A stretch of DNA of 64,000 nt from Sphingomonas phyllosphaerae FA2 (GTDB lineage Bacteria; Pseudomonadota; Alphaproteobacteria; Sphingomonadales; Sphingomonadaceae), in assembly GCF_000427645.1 (NCBI RefSeq), contig NZ_KE386571.1:3334395-3398394 (forward strand), read 5' to 3'. Shown one piece after another: positions 26,551-35,660 of this stretch. The notes beneath the pieces are model-generated. The model was not told the DNA's origin and made no database searches. It saw nothing but the letters and a program-made list of their open reading frames with translations. The position numbers and the translations under genes are program-made. Position 1 is the stretch's first letter, and every line of letters starts with the position of its first letter.

Positions 26551-27744
26551 TCAATCCTTGCCGAACCAGCGCGCGAGCGGCAGCACCGCGGTGGCGATGT
26601 CGAATTCGCCCGCGATCTTCGCACGCGCGGCGGCCACCAGTCGATCGCCGAGTTCGGGCTCGTCGCGGATCCGCGCGATCGCGCCGCGCAGATCGAGCCA
26701 GTCGCCGGGGCGAAACAATAATCCTTCGACCCCGTCCTCGATCAATTCCGGCACGCCGGCCACGCGGCTGCCGATCACCGGCACGCCGATCGCCATCGCC
26801 TCCATCAGCACGATCGGCAGCCCTTCCATGAAACTGGGCAGGACCAGCAGATCGGCGCGCGCGATCGCCGCCAGCGTCGCGGCTTCGTCCAGGCGCCCGG
26901 CGAAGCGGACCCGGTCGGTGAGCCCGGCCACAGCAACTGCTTGCTCGATTTCCGCCAGCATCGGTCCATCGCCGACGAGCGTGAGATTGACGTCGAGTGG
27001 CGCGATCGCTTCAAGCAGCCCGAGGTGCCCCTTTTCGGCGGAGAGCCGGGCGACGCAGACGATCTCGCGCCGGGCACCGGTGCGTGGCGGCGCGGACGGT
27101 AGACTCGGGAGGTCGAGGCCGCAGCGGACCGTCGCGAATTTGTGCCAGTGCGCGGGTGCGGTGACGCGCATCGCCTGCGCGCGCCCGAACCACGAGACGC
27201 AGGCGGCGAACGTCGCCGCCTCCAGCTTCGCACCCAACGTCAGCCCGGCGGGGTAATCCGTTTCGGAAATGCCGTGCAGCGTCAGGCTCCACGGCAGCCC
27301 GGCGAAGCGCGCGGCAAGCATCCCAACCGTCGCGCCGGCATTGGCGAAATGATTGTGGACATGCGTGATGCCATCCTCGCGCAGCATCGCCGCGAGCACC
27401 ACCGCCTCCGCGAAGTGGAACAGCGACCATAGCATCGCCTTCGCCCCCGGGGCGCGATGGCGCATCGCGAGCCGGAGCAGCGCGAACCACGCACCCGGCC
27501 GCGTCGTCACGGCGCGCAGATGCGCCTTGAGCAACGTTCCCGCCGCCATCGGCAGCACGAAACGCGTCTCGGCGAAGGATGCCTTGTCGGCCGGGGCCTT
27601 GAGTTCGGCGGCAGACGGGCGGCGGATGCTATAGCTGCGGATGTCGACGCCGTGGCGGCGCAGGCTGTCGACCTCCCGGCGGATGAAGGTGTGCGACGAG
27701 GCCGGATATTGGCTGACGACATAGGCGATGCGCGGGTCGGTCAT
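26551..27744 (-). CDS. Glycosyltransferase family 4
   Basis: This is a 397-residue GT-B enzyme. The N-terminal domain starts RIAYVVSQYPASSHTFIRREV, a common start for capsule and exopolysaccharide GT4 proteins. The C-terminal domain carries VARLSAEKGHLGLLEA and the EX7E motif in SFMEGLPIVLMEAMA. It uses a nucleotide-sugar donor and retains anomeric configuration by family rule. It is the first gene of a two-gene minus-strand unit with GT25, and divergent from the GT4 at 27975, with 230 bases between. Confidence 0.9.
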   Translation of the reverse strand: MTDPRIAYVVSQYPASSHTFIRREVDSLRRHGVDIRSYSIRRPSAAELKAPADKASFAETRFVLPMAAGTLLKAHLRAVTTRPGAWFALLRLAMRHRAPGAKAMLWSLFHFAEAVVLAAMLREDGITHVHNHFANAGATVGMLAARFAGLPWSLTLHGISETDYPAGLTLGAKLEAATFAACVSWFGRAQAMRVTAPAHWHKFATVRCGLDLPSLPSAPPRTGARREIVCVARLSAEKGHLGLLEAIAPLDVNLTLVGDGPMLAEIEQAVAVAGLTDRVRFAGRLDEAATLAAIARADLLVLPSFMEGLPIVLMEAMAIGVPVIGSRVAGVPELIEDGVEGLLFRPGDWLDLRGAIARIRDEPELGDRLVAAARAKIAGEFDIATAVLPLARWFGKD

Positions 27745-27974
27745 TTGCAGGTGATCGCCGGTAAGTGGTGCCGCGCGCGAGCGACCGCCTGCCCCGTTGC
27801 GACGATGCCGATCCGGGTCGGCGTGCGGGGGAAAGGGAAGGTCATGCAGCCGCAGCGGTCGTCCAGTGAGCGTTGCGAATCAAGCCGGATTGATCCACCG
27901 CGACGGTCTCTAGCATCGCACAGATTAAATTCGAGGGATCGGCGAAGCGTGCGCGGCCGAATAAGGACATGACC

Positions 27975-29072
27975 ATGCGGATATTGTTTGCGCTGCCCGG
28001 CTTCCATCGCTTCGAACGCGGCGCGGAGATCGCCTTGCTGTCGCTGGCCACCGAATTGGCGCGCGCGGCCGAGGACGTGACGGTGATCGGATCGGGCGAG
28101 GCGCGCGCGGGCACGCCGTATCGCTTCCTCCACGCCGGATCGGTGCGGCGCGAGCGGCTGGAGCATCTGCCGCGCCTGCCCGCGCTGCGCAGCGACACCG
28201 GGTGGGAGGAGGCGACGTTCGCGCCCGGCTTGCTGCGCGCCTATCGCCCGGCCGATCACGACGTGACGATCACCTGTTCCTTCCCCTTCACCAACTGGGT
28301 GCTGCGCCGCCCGGTGCTTGGCGGGCGGCGCCCCCCGCATGTGTTCGTCACGCAGAACGGCGAATGGCCGGCGGTTTCGAACGATTCGGAGTTCCGCACC
28401 TTCGGCTGCGAGGGACTGGTGTGCACCAACCCCGATTATTTCGAGCACAATCGTGACCGATGGCGCTGCGCGCTGATCCCCAACGGCATCGATGCGACGC
28501 GTTTTACGCCGGGCACAGCCGAGCGCGCGCGACTGGGGCTGCCCGAGCAGGGGCCGATCGTGCTGATGGTCAGCGCCTTGATCCCGTCGAAGCGCGTCGC
28601 GGACGGCGTGCGCGCGGTCAGCCACTTGCCCGATGCGCAACTGGTCGTGGCGGGCGACGGACCGGACCGCGACGCCATCGACAAGCTGGCCGGCGAATTG
28701 CTGCCCGGCCGCTTCCGCCGTCTGACGGTGGCGGCGACCGAGATGCCGGCGCTCTATCGCTCGGCCGATGTGTTCCTGCACCTGTCCAAGGAGGAATCGT
28801 TCGGGAACGTCTATATCGAGGCGCTTGGTTGCGGCACGCCGGTGGTGGGGCATGATTCGGCGCGGTTGCGGTGGATCGTCGGCGACGATGCGGTGCTGCT
28901 CGACACGTCCGATCCCGCGGCGGTGGCGCGTGCGCTTACCGAGGCGATGGCGGCGCGCGAGACGCTGGTGCCACGCGGGGTGGCGCGTGCGGCCGATTTC
29001 GCGTGGCCGCGGGTGGCGGCGCAATATCGCGATTTCCTGGCGGAGGTGATCGCGGCGCAGCGGCAGGCGTAA
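27975..29072 (+). CDS. Glycosyltransferase family 4
   Basis: This is a 365-residue GT-B enzyme. The C-terminal domain holds LMVSALIPSKRVADGVRA and the EX7E-type sequence SKEESFGNVYIEALGCG. The ATG at 27975 has AAGGA six bases upstream; an in-frame ATG at 27969 is too close to that site. The N-terminal part begins RILFALPGFHRFERGAE, fitting an acceptor-binding half that recognises a glycolipid. It is convergent with the UDP-glucuronate decarboxylase gene 24 bases away. Likely to act on the lipid-linked repeat; specificity unknown. Confidence 0.9.
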   Translation: MRILFALPGFHRFERGAEIALLSLATELARAAEDVTVIGSGEARAGTPYRFLHAGSVRRERLEHLPRLPALRSDTGWEEATFAPGLLRAYRPADHDVTITCSFPFTNWVLRRPVLGGRRPPHVFVTQNGEWPAVSNDSEFRTFGCEGLVCTNPDYFEHNRDRWRCALIPNGIDATRFTPGTAERARLGLPEQGPIVLMVSALIPSKRVADGVRAVSHLPDAQLVVAGDGPDRDAIDKLAGELLPGRFRRLTVAATEMPALYRSADVFLHLSKEESFGNVYIEALGCGTPVVGHDSARLRWIVGDDAVLLDTSDPAAVARALTEAMAARETLVPRGVARAADFAWPRVAAQYRDFLAEVIAAQRQA

Positions 29073-29096
29073 CGCAGCCGCCGCGCCGCGAGGTCG

Positions 29097-30053
29097 TCAG
29101 CTCACGAAGTCGCGGAAATAGTCGATCGTCCGCTCCAGCCCCTCGCGGAGCTGCACCTTGGGCTCCCAGCCGAGCTTGTCGCGCGCGACGGTGATGTTGG
29201 GCTGGCGCTGCATCGGATCGTCCTGCGGCAGCGGGCGATAGTCGAGCGTCGACGACGAACCGGTCAGTTCGATCACCAACTCGGCGAGTTCGCGGATCGT
29301 GAATTCGTTGGGATTGCCGATGTTGACCGGTCCGGCGAAGTCCGGCGCGGTGTCCATCAGCCGCAGGAAGCCCTCGACCAGATCGTCGCGGTAGCAGAAG
29401 CTGCGCGTCTGCGAGCCGTCGCCGTACAGCGTGATCGGCTCGTCCTTCAGCGCCTGCATGATGAAGTTCGAGACGACGCGGCCGTCGGCGGGGTGCATTC
29501 GCGGGCCGTAGGTGTTGAAGATGCGCGCGACCTTCACCTCCAGCCCCAGCTGCCGGTGATAATCGAAGAACAACGTCTCGGCGCAGCGCTTGCCTTCGTC
29601 GTAGCAGGAGCGGATGCCGATCGGGTTGACGTTGCCCCAATAATCCTCGGTCTGCGGATGGACGTGCGGATCGCCGTAGACCTCGCTGGTCGACGCCTGG
29701 AAGATCTTGCACTTCAGCCGCTTCGCCAGCCCGAGCATGTTGATCGCACCGATCACGCTGGTCTTGGTCGTCTGCACCGGATCGTGCTGGTAATGGATCG
29801 GCGAGGCCGGGCAGGCGAGATTGTAAATCTCGTCGACCTCGACATAGAGCGGGAAGCACACGTCGTGGCGCATGAACTCGAAGCGCGGATTGGCGTGCAG
29901 ATGCTCGATGTTGCGCTTGGCGCCGGTGAACAGATTGTCCACGCACACCACCTCGTCGCCGCGCTCCAGCAGGCGGTCGATCAGGTGCGAGCCGAGGAAG
30001 CCGGCGCCGCCGGTGACCAGAATACGCTTACGTGACTGATAATTGCGCGCCAT
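29097..30053 (-). CDS. UDP-glucuronate decarboxylase (UDP-xylose synthase), SDR
   Basis: This is a 318-residue extended SDR. The NAD site is GGAGFLGS, the catalytic Tyr/Lys are in SCYDEGKR, and the Ser/Thr is in [11 protein letters not shown]. The segments [31 protein letters not shown] and [10 protein letters not shown] are those of UDP-glucuronate decarboxylases, which make UDP-xylose (or the 4-keto pentose intermediate) from UDP-GlcA. It lies downstream of the GT2 gene on the same strand (135-base gap). Together with the epimerase at 11067 it means UDP-GlcA can be directed to two donors. No UDP-glucose dehydrogenase is visible in the window. Confidence 0.93.
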   Translation of the reverse strand: MARNYQSRKRILVTGGAGFLGSHLIDRLLERGDEVVCVDNLFTGAKRNIEHLHANPRFEFMRHDVCFPLYVEVDEIYNLACPASPIHYQHDPVQTTKTSVIGAINMLGLAKRLKCKIFQASTSEVYGDPHVHPQTEDYWGNVNPIGIRSCYDEGKRCAETLFFDYHRQLGLEVKVARIFNTYGPRMHPADGRVVSNFIMQALKDEPITLYGDGSQTRSFCYRDDLVEGFLRLMDTAPDFAGPVNIGNPNEFTIRELAELVIELTGSSSTLDYRPLPQDDPMQRQPNITVARDKLGWEPKVQLREGLERTIDYFRDFVS

Positions 30054-30188
30054 CCGGCCCTGATCCCCTGTTTGTCGCCTGCCCGCGAGCGCCGGTCGGC
30101 GTCGCGTGCGAAGCGTTAGCCTCCGGCTACTAAGGAGGCGTTACGCCTTGCGCAAACATTGTTACGTACCCCGGATCACGCGCACCAA

Positions 30189-31361
30189 CTATCGCCCGGC
30201 GCGCAGCCAGTCGGTCGGACGCTTGCGGGCAAGTCCCAGGTAGAGCGGTATTTTCCAGAGGATGTAGAGCGGCAGTCGTATCGCCGCTGCGCCGGACAGG
30301 AACGGCCGGCCGATCCGCGCCCATGCCGCCACCAACGCGGCCAGCGCGAGCAGCAGCAATGCGCCGAGCAGCAGCGCGGGCCACGCCGCCGCACCGATTA
30401 GCGCCAGCACGGCGAGCGCGCCCAGCCCCGCGACATCCAGCAGCAGCAGCAACGTCAGCGGCGGCACGGCGAGGCTGAGCCCCGCCCAGACCATACGCAA
30501 ATTCCCGATGCGCAGGCCCGCGGCGATCGTGGGAAGCGCGTGACGCTTCGAGGTGGCGAGGAACCCACCCTCCCAGCGGGTGCGTTGCTTGAGCGTGCCC
30601 TCCGCGCTGCTCGCCGCGCTCCATACCGTCGCCTGTGCGGCGAAATGGGGAGGAGTGCCGCGCTGCGCGAGTTCGAGGCCGAGCGCCAGATCCTCGACGA
30701 TGTCGTCGGTGGCGAGCGGTGCGTCGCGGAATACCGGCCAGGGGAAGGCCATCCCCGTGCCGGTCAGATTGACCCGACCGGCCAGCCGCTGCAACCCGCG
30801 TTGTCGCACCAGATTCTTGATTGCGAAGGCGAAATTCGACACCTGCACCATCGGCGCCGCGTCTCGCCAAGGCTGCATCAGATAGCTGGCCTGCGCGGGG
30901 GCATGGCGAGCGGTCGCGGCCAGTGTCGCAAGCGACGCGCGATCGATCGTGCAATCCGCGTCCAGTACCACGACGACGTCAAAAATATCGCCCTGCCCGG
31001 CGAGATGGTCGCGGGCGTGGGCGAGCGCGAAGCCTTTTCCGCGACGGGTGGGATCGTCGCGGCGCAGCACCTGGGCGCCGGCCTGACGGGCAAGATCGGC
31101 GGTATCGTCGGTGCAATTGTCCGCGACCACCAGCACGCGAAAGCGGTCGGGCAATTCGGCAGCGAGCAGGGTGAGCGTACGCGTGATGACCGCGGCTTCG
31201 TCATTGGCGGGCATGACGATCACGGTGCGGGCGCCGGTCTCCGGCATCATCGGCGCGCGCATCGAACGGAGCCCGGCGATCACCTCGACGGCGAAGGCCG
31301 CGGTCAATAGTGCGAGCGGCGCAGCGAGCGCTACCGCCACGATCGTCGCGATCACCTCCAT
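30189..31361 (-). CDS. Membrane glycosyltransferase family 2
   Basis: This is a 390-residue membrane GT2 with an N-terminal membrane segment and a hydrophobic C-terminal third of several segments. The GT-A core shows VIVMPANDEAAVI, VVLDADCTI (DxD), a DDIVEDLALG segment with the catalytic acid, and QRTRWEGG (QxxRW). This full set is typical of processive or N-acetylglucosaminyl-type transferases of the cellulose-synthase superfamily. It is divergent from the exosortase gene and upstream of the decarboxylase. It may build a homopolymer or add a single residue; the sequence does not decide. Confidence 0.88.
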   Translation of the reverse strand: MEVIATIVAVALAAPLALLTAAFAVEVIAGLRSMRAPMMPETGARTVIVMPANDEAAVITRTLTLLAAELPDRFRVLVVADNCTDDTADLARQAGAQVLRRDDPTRRGKGFALAHARDHLAGQGDIFDVVVVLDADCTIDRASLATLAATARHAPAQASYLMQPWRDAAPMVQVSNFAFAIKNLVRQRGLQRLAGRVNLTGTGMAFPWPVFRDAPLATDDIVEDLALGLELAQRGTPPHFAAQATVWSAASSAEGTLKQRTRWEGGFLATSKRHALPTIAAGLRIGNLRMVWAGLSLAVPPLTLLLLLDVAGLGALAVLALIGAAAWPALLLGALLLLALAALVAAWARIGRPFLSGAAAIRLPLYILWKIPLYLGLARKRPTDWLRAGR

Positions 31362-31598
31362 TGCCGCCGTCCCCGTCGTTGCCCCGATGCCGTCGCTTCG
31401 CCTTTAGGCCGGGCAGCGGCGATCCGCCATGCCACGGCAACAGTTTACCGGTCCTTGAGGAACGGCGCTTCATAGCGGCGCGTCCCGGGGCGGGATGCCG
31501 GGTCGGTTGCAGCGGGGGGGCGGAATGTCTAGAAGGTCGAGGCCGGAAGGGGCGCCGGTGCCAGCCAGGATTGTGCCCGCGCGTCGGAAGCAGACAAG
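31362..31598. other. Divergent intergenic region upstream of exosortase
   Basis: These 237 bases separate the GT2 (minus) and the exosortase gene (plus). Promoters of both must lie here. It is GC-rich apart from a short stretch near 31435-31480, and I see no recognisable operator or RNA gene. Confidence 0.35.
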
Positions 31599-32525
31599 GT
31601 GAACAACGAAGCCGTCGGAACATGGGAGGCTGCGGACCGCAAGCCGGCACCACGCCGTGCAGCGACGTTGCGCTGGCCGTCACTTTCCTGGGGGGCATGG
31701 CTGCTGATCGCGGGAATGGTCGCGCTCGGCATTCCAACCATGCTCACCGTCGCACGCGTCAGCTGGTCGACCGAACAGGGCGGACATGGTCCGCTGGTGC
31801 TGGCGACCGGCCTGTGGCTGATGTGGCGCGAGGTGCCGAGGGTGATGCGGCTGCGCACGCCGGGCAACGTGCTGTTGGGCGGTGCCTTCGTCGCGTTGTG
31901 CCTGCTCGCGTATCTGGTCGCGCACATCACCGGGATCATCGAGATCGAGGGCTTTGCGTTCTACGGTGCGCTGCTGGGAGCCGGGTATCTGCTCTTTGGC
32001 GGGCCGGTGCTGCGCGAATTGTGGTTCCCGCTTCTCTATCTCGGCTTCGTCTTCCCGCCGCCCGATCAGGCGGTGGCGATCATCACCCAGCCGATCAAGA
32101 TCGCGATCTCCGAACAGGCGGTGAACCTGCTTCATGCGCTGGGCTATCCAATCGGCAGCTCGGGCGTGTCGATCCAGATCGCGCAATATGACCTGCTGGT
32201 CGCCGCGGCGTGCGCCGGGCTGAATTCGATCATCAGCCTGACCGCGATCTGCCTTTTCTATATCTACGTCAGGCATCACGCCAACTGGCGCTACAGCGTG
32301 CTGTTGATGCTGACGATCATCCCGATCGCGGTGTTCGCCAATTTCGTGCGGGTGATCCTGCTGATCCTGATCACCTATTATTTCGGCGATGCCGCCGCGC
32401 AGGGGTTTGCGCATGATTTCGCCGGGCTGGTGATGTTCCTGATCTCGGTCCTGACGATCTTCGCGCTCGACGGGTTGGCGGCACCGCTGCGGCGTGCCTT
32501 GGGGGATGGCCATGACGACGATTGA
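31599..32525 (+). CDS. xrtV: Exosortase, V-like type
   Basis: This is a 308-residue polytopic transpeptidase that recognises and cleaves C-terminal PEP-CTERM signals at the inner membrane. The catalytic Cys is in VAAACAGLNSII, the conserved Arg in ANFVRVILL and the His in GFAHDFAGL, the three residues that define exosortases. The GTG at 31599 has GGAAG eight bases upstream. It overlaps the EpsI gene by 14 bases. The subtype V call rests on the partner gene order known from sphingomonads; a related subtype is possible. A candidate substrate is encoded at 44548-45078. Confidence 0.9.
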   Translation: MNNEAVGTWEAADRKPAPRRAATLRWPSLSWGAWLLIAGMVALGIPTMLTVARVSWSTEQGGHGPLVLATGLWLMWREVPRVMRLRTPGNVLLGGAFVALCLLAYLVAHITGIIEIEGFAFYGALLGAGYLLFGGPVLRELWFPLLYLGFVFPPPDQAVAIITQPIKIAISEQAVNLLHALGYPIGSSGVSIQIAQYDLLVAAACAGLNSIISLTAICLFYIYVRHHANWRYSVLLMLTIIPIAVFANFVRVILLILITYYFGDAAAQGFAHDFAGLVMFLISVLTIFALDGLAAPLRRALGDGHDDD

Positions 32526-33213
32526 GCACCCTGGGGACGATCGCTCGCTCAACCGGCGGCAGGCGATCCTTGGCGGCGCTTTCCTGCTGACCGCAGGCAC
32601 CGCGGTGGCGCGGGTGCCGAGCCACAACATCGACCTGCTGGGCGATCGCAAGCTCGACAAGCTGATCCCGCAGAAGATCGGGGCGTGGGAATTCTATTCC
32701 AAGAGCGGACTGGTCGTGCCACCGGCCGACCAGTTGAAGGATGCGCTCTATTCGCAGCTGTTGACGCGGGTTTATGTCGCGCCGGATGCGTTGCCGATCA
32801 TGCTGCTGATGGCGCAGAGCGGTGGGCAGACCGGGGTGCTGCAGGTGCACCGTCCCGAATATTGCTATCCCGCCAGCGGCTTCACGCTGATGGGGCGCAG
32901 CGTGCTGCCGGTGTCGTTGCCGGGCAGCCGGCTGGAGGCGACCGCGATCACCGCCGCTGCCGACGACCGGACCGAGCAATTGCTGTACTGGACCCGCGTC
33001 GGCGAGGATATGCCGCTGACCTGGGCGCGGCAGCGCTGGTCGGTGGCGCGCGCCAATCTGAAGGGCGACATCCCCGACGCAGTGCTGGTGCGCGTGTCGG
33101 CGCTGACCCCGGATCGCGACGCCGGGATGGCGACGCTGACCCGCTTCGTGCAGGCGATGTTCGCCGCGGTGCCGAGCGACGTTCGGCGCTTTTTGGACAT
33201 TGACGCGCGCTGA
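32512..33213 (+). CDS. epsI: Exosortase-associated protein EpsI
   Basis: This is a 233-residue protein. ATG 32512 has GGGGG six bases upstream; ATG 32506 and GTG 32494 are in frame but fit that site less well. The N-terminus NRRQAILGGAFLLTAGTAVA is an RR-containing signal or anchor. The body includes IGAWEFYSKSGLVV and LQVHRPEYCYPASGFTLMG, with the HxPxxCYP element typical of EpsI. EpsI proteins accompany exosortases, either fused or adjacent, and are thought to help in polymer or protein sorting. The 14-base overlap with the exosortase gene indicates coupling. Confidence 0.9.
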   Translation: MTTIEHPGDDRSLNRRQAILGGAFLLTAGTAVARVPSHNIDLLGDRKLDKLIPQKIGAWEFYSKSGLVVPPADQLKDALYSQLLTRVYVAPDALPIMLLMAQSGGQTGVLQVHRPEYCYPASGFTLMGRSVLPVSLPGSRLEATAITAAADDRTEQLLYWTRVGEDMPLTWARQRWSVARANLKGDIPDAVLVRVSALTPDRDAGMATLTRFVQAMFAAVPSDVRRFLDIDAR

Positions 33214-33228
33214 GCGCGCGGGGGCGGA

Positions 33229-33477
33229 TCAGGAGCGGCGCGGCAGCTCGATCGGCTTCAGCACCAGCAGGATGAAGGCGAGGTTGGCGACGATCAACAG
33301 GCCGGCCAGCAGGTCATGTCCTTCATTGCCCAGGTAATTGGCCAAAGCGCACATCGCGGCGCCGGCGAGATAGGCAATCATCGAATCCTGATGATCGTCC
33401 GCCATCGAACGCTGTAGGAACAGCACGACGAGTCCGGCGAAAATAGCCAGCGTCACCCAATCGTAGACCGTTTCCAT
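33229..33477 (-). CDS. Small membrane protein of exosortase locus
   Basis: This is an 82-residue, nearly all-hydrophobic protein with about three helices: VTLAIFAGLVVLFLQ, SMIAYLAGAAMCALANYLG and LLAGLLIVANLAFILLVL. The chosen ATG at 33477 has GGGA about eight bases upstream; the open frame reaches 33507. It stands alone on the minus strand, tail to tail with EpsI (15-base gap) and divergent from the EpsD-like gene. I believe it corresponds to the small accessory proteins annotated in exosortase V loci, but this is from memory of gene neighbourhoods and not a motif. Confidence 0.72.
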   Translation of the reverse strand: METVYDWVTLAIFAGLVVLFLQRSMADDHQDSMIAYLAGAAMCALANYLGNEGHDLLAGLLIVANLAFILLVLKPIELPRRS

Positions 33478-33571
33478 AGTAGGTTCCCAATTACCGCCAC
33501 GAGGCACTACAGGATTTGTCCGGCGGGTGCTAGTAACGGCACTGTGTCGAAATGACCCTGGGGGAATTTAG

Positions 33572-34423
33572 ATGTTGAAGCGTGGTGCATTGCTGGCCGT
33601 GACCGCCCTGTCGCTGGCCACCGCGGCATGTGATCGCAAGCCGACCGGACAGAGCGTCGCGGTGGTGAATGGCGAAGAGATTTCGGCCGGCGAGCTGAAC
33701 GGCGAGCTGCAGATCGCCAATGTACCGCCGAGTGCGGACCAGAAGCTGGCGCGCCAGCAGCTCTTGCAGGGCCTGATCGACCGTCGCCTGCTGGCGCAGG
33801 CCGCGCGCAAGAACGGCGTCGACAAGTCGCCGGAATTCCTGAGCCGTCAGCGTCGACTGACCGACGAGTTGCTGATCGCGATGAACGCCGAACGGCAGGC
33901 GGGTAGCAAGAAGCTGCCGGATCAGGCGGCGGTCGATGCCTTCATCGCGCAGAACCCGTATCAATTCGGGCAGCGGCAGATCCTGGCGTTGCAGCAGATC
34001 GCGATCGACGCGCCGTCCGATCCCAAGGCGCTGGCGCCGCTCGCCGATGCGCATTCGCTCGATGCTGTGGCCGCGGTGCTGACGCGCCTGAAGATCCCGT
34101 TCACGCGCACCAGCGGCCGCCTCGACACCGCGAGCGTTCCCCCCGAGGCGCTGAAGCGCATCTTTGCGCTGCCCGCGACCGAGCCGTTCGTGCTGCCGGC
34201 GAACGGCAAGCTGTATGCGAACATCATCGCCGGGCGCGAGCCGGTGCAGATGTCGCAGGACGACATGCGCAAGGCCGCGATGGCAGCGCTGCGCCAGCAG
34301 AACACGCGCGAAGGGCTGGCAGCCGACGTGAAGCAGCTGCGATCGACCGCGAAGATCGAATATCAGCCGGGCTATGCGCCGGTCGCGAATGCGACCCCGG
34401 CAGCGGGCGCGGCGAAGAAGTAA
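33572..34423 (+). CDS. epsD: EpsD-type peptidyl-prolyl isomerase lipoprotein
   Basis: This is a 283-residue lipoprotein with signal and lipobox LATAAC near residues 15-20. The SurA/PpiD-like N-terminal helical domain reads VAVVNGEEISAGELNGEL, followed by QQLLQGLIDRRLLAQAA. A parvulin-like region then follows, but it is diverged (FGQRQILALQQI). EpsD proteins belong to exosortase-linked exopolysaccharide loci and probably chaperone secreted components of the export machine. GGGGGAA precedes the ATG at 33572. A strong hairpin follows the stop, so the transcript may end there. Confidence 0.87.
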   Translation: MLKRGALLAVTALSLATAACDRKPTGQSVAVVNGEEISAGELNGELQIANVPPSADQKLARQQLLQGLIDRRLLAQAARKNGVDKSPEFLSRQRRLTDELLIAMNAERQAGSKKLPDQAAVDAFIAQNPYQFGQRQILALQQIAIDAPSDPKALAPLADAHSLDAVAAVLTRLKIPFTRTSGRLDTASVPPEALKRIFALPATEPFVLPANGKLYANIIAGREPVQMSQDDMRKAAMAALRQQNTREGLAADVKQLRSTAKIEYQPGYAPVANATPAAGAAKK

Positions 34424-34431
34424 CGTCGCTC

Positions 34432-34461
34432 GACAGGGCCGGCGATGTCGCCGGCCCTGTC
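34432..34461 (+). terminator. Hairpin terminator after epsD-like gene
   Basis: A perfect stem (GACAGGGCCGGCGA with TCGCCGGCCCTGTC) starts nine bases after the stop of the EpsD-like gene. The loop is only two bases, so the top pairs will open. It is followed by CTTCACC, with no T-run, so it may act as a 3' stabiliser as well as a terminator. Confidence 0.65.
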
Positions 34462-34523
34462 TTCACCGCTTGTGGCAACGCGTATCATCTGCATAATACA
34501 CTCTCTTGGATTGGGGGGGTGAG

Positions 34524-35606
34524 ATGCGGATCGGCGAGACATTGATGCGCGGCGTGGCGGCGTTGGTGGCGGGCGGCCTTTCGGTGGCAGCGACCGCGCA
34601 GGATTACGTGCCGAGCTTCCGGCCCGATCGGCTGAAGGGACCGCCGCCCGGTCCGCCCAATCAGGTGCTGGTGCTCGGCAGCCCGCACCTTTCCTCGTTC
34701 AAGACGCTGCAACGCGACGCACTGGCGCCGTTGCTCGACCGGCTGGCGGCGTGGAAGCCCGAGGCGATTGCGACCGAGGACCTGTCGGGATTGCTGTGCG
34801 ATTCGATGCGGCGCTACCCGTCGCGATGCGCCGACAGCGTCGCGACCTATTGCCCCGATCCGTCGGCGGCGGGCACCGCGCTGGAGCTTGATGTTCCCGC
34901 CGCCAATGTGGCGGTGACCCAGATGCTTGCGACCTGGCCGGCGGCGCCGAGCGCGGCGCAGCGGCGGCGGCTGGCGGCGCTGTTCCTTGCCGCCGGCGAG
35001 CCCGCGTCGGCGCTGGTGCAATGGCGCCGGCTGCCGGAGGCCGAGCGTCGCGTCGGCGACGGGCTTGACGCCGCGATGCTGGCTGAACTCGCACGCCGCT
35101 GGAGCCAGCCGGGCGAAACCGAATGGGTGGGGGTCGCGCTGGCGGTGCGGCTGGGGCTCGAACGGGTTTATGGGGTCGACGATCACAGCGCCGATGCACC
35201 AAGCCCCCCGGGCTACGAAGACGTCATCATGCGCGTCTGGGACAATGCCGCGATGCACGAGCGGGAGTCGTTCATGAAGCCGCTGGACGCGGGCGTGGCG
35301 CAGCCGGGCGGGGTGCTGGCGATGTACCGCGCGTACAACTCGCCCCGCGCGCAAGAGCTAGCCTATTGCAGCGATTTCGGCGCGACGTTCCTGGAGCCGT
35401 CGTCGCAGCGGTTCGGGCGTGGGTATCTCGGCTATTGGGAGACGCGCAACCTGCGGATGGTCGCGAACATCCGCGACGTGCTCGGGCTACACCCGGGCAT
35501 CCGGCTGCTGGCGATCGTCGGGGCGTCGCACAAGGGCTATTACGAAGCGTACCTGAACCAGATGCACGACGTGCGATTGGTCGATGCCGGAAAGGTGCTG
35601 CGGTAG
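34524..35606 (+). CDS. DUF5694 (TraB-like) secreted protein
   Basis: This is a 360-residue protein. The ATG at 34524 follows GGGGGGTGAG and gives a signal peptide (MRGVAALVAGGLSVAATAQ). The mature part starts with VLVLGSPHLSSF and ends with RLLAIVGASHKGYYEAYL; this pair of motifs, with conserved His and Glu residues, matches DUF5694, related to the TraB/Tiki group of putative metalloproteases or erythromycin-esterase-like folds. Function is not established. It lies in the exosortase locus between epsD and the kinase gene, with its own hairpins on both sides, so it may be a separate unit. Confidence 0.8.
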   Translation: MRIGETLMRGVAALVAGGLSVAATAQDYVPSFRPDRLKGPPPGPPNQVLVLGSPHLSSFKTLQRDALAPLLDRLAAWKPEAIATEDLSGLLCDSMRRYPSRCADSVATYCPDPSAAGTALELDVPAANVAVTQMLATWPAAPSAAQRRRLAALFLAAGEPASALVQWRRLPEAERRVGDGLDAAMLAELARRWSQPGETEWVGVALAVRLGLERVYGVDDHSADAPSPPGYEDVIMRVWDNAAMHERESFMKPLDAGVAQPGGVLAMYRAYNSPRAQELAYCSDFGATFLEPSSQRFGRGYLGYWETRNLRMVANIRDVLGLHPGIRLLAIVGASHKGYYEAYLNQMHDVRLVDAGKVLR

Positions 35607-35627
35607 AGTCTGTACAGACCCTGAGCA

Positions 35628-35654
35628 GGGCGGGTGCCGCGGCGGCACCCGCCC
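35628..35654. terminator. Bidirectional hairpin between convergent genes
   Basis: GGGCGGGTGCCG and CGGCACCCGCCC form a perfect 12-base-pair stem with loop CGG. It lies between the DUF5694 stop (35606) and the kinase stop (35661). No T-run is present on either strand, but position and strength suggest it separates the two convergent transcripts. Confidence 0.65.
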
Positions 35655-35660
35655 ACCGCC

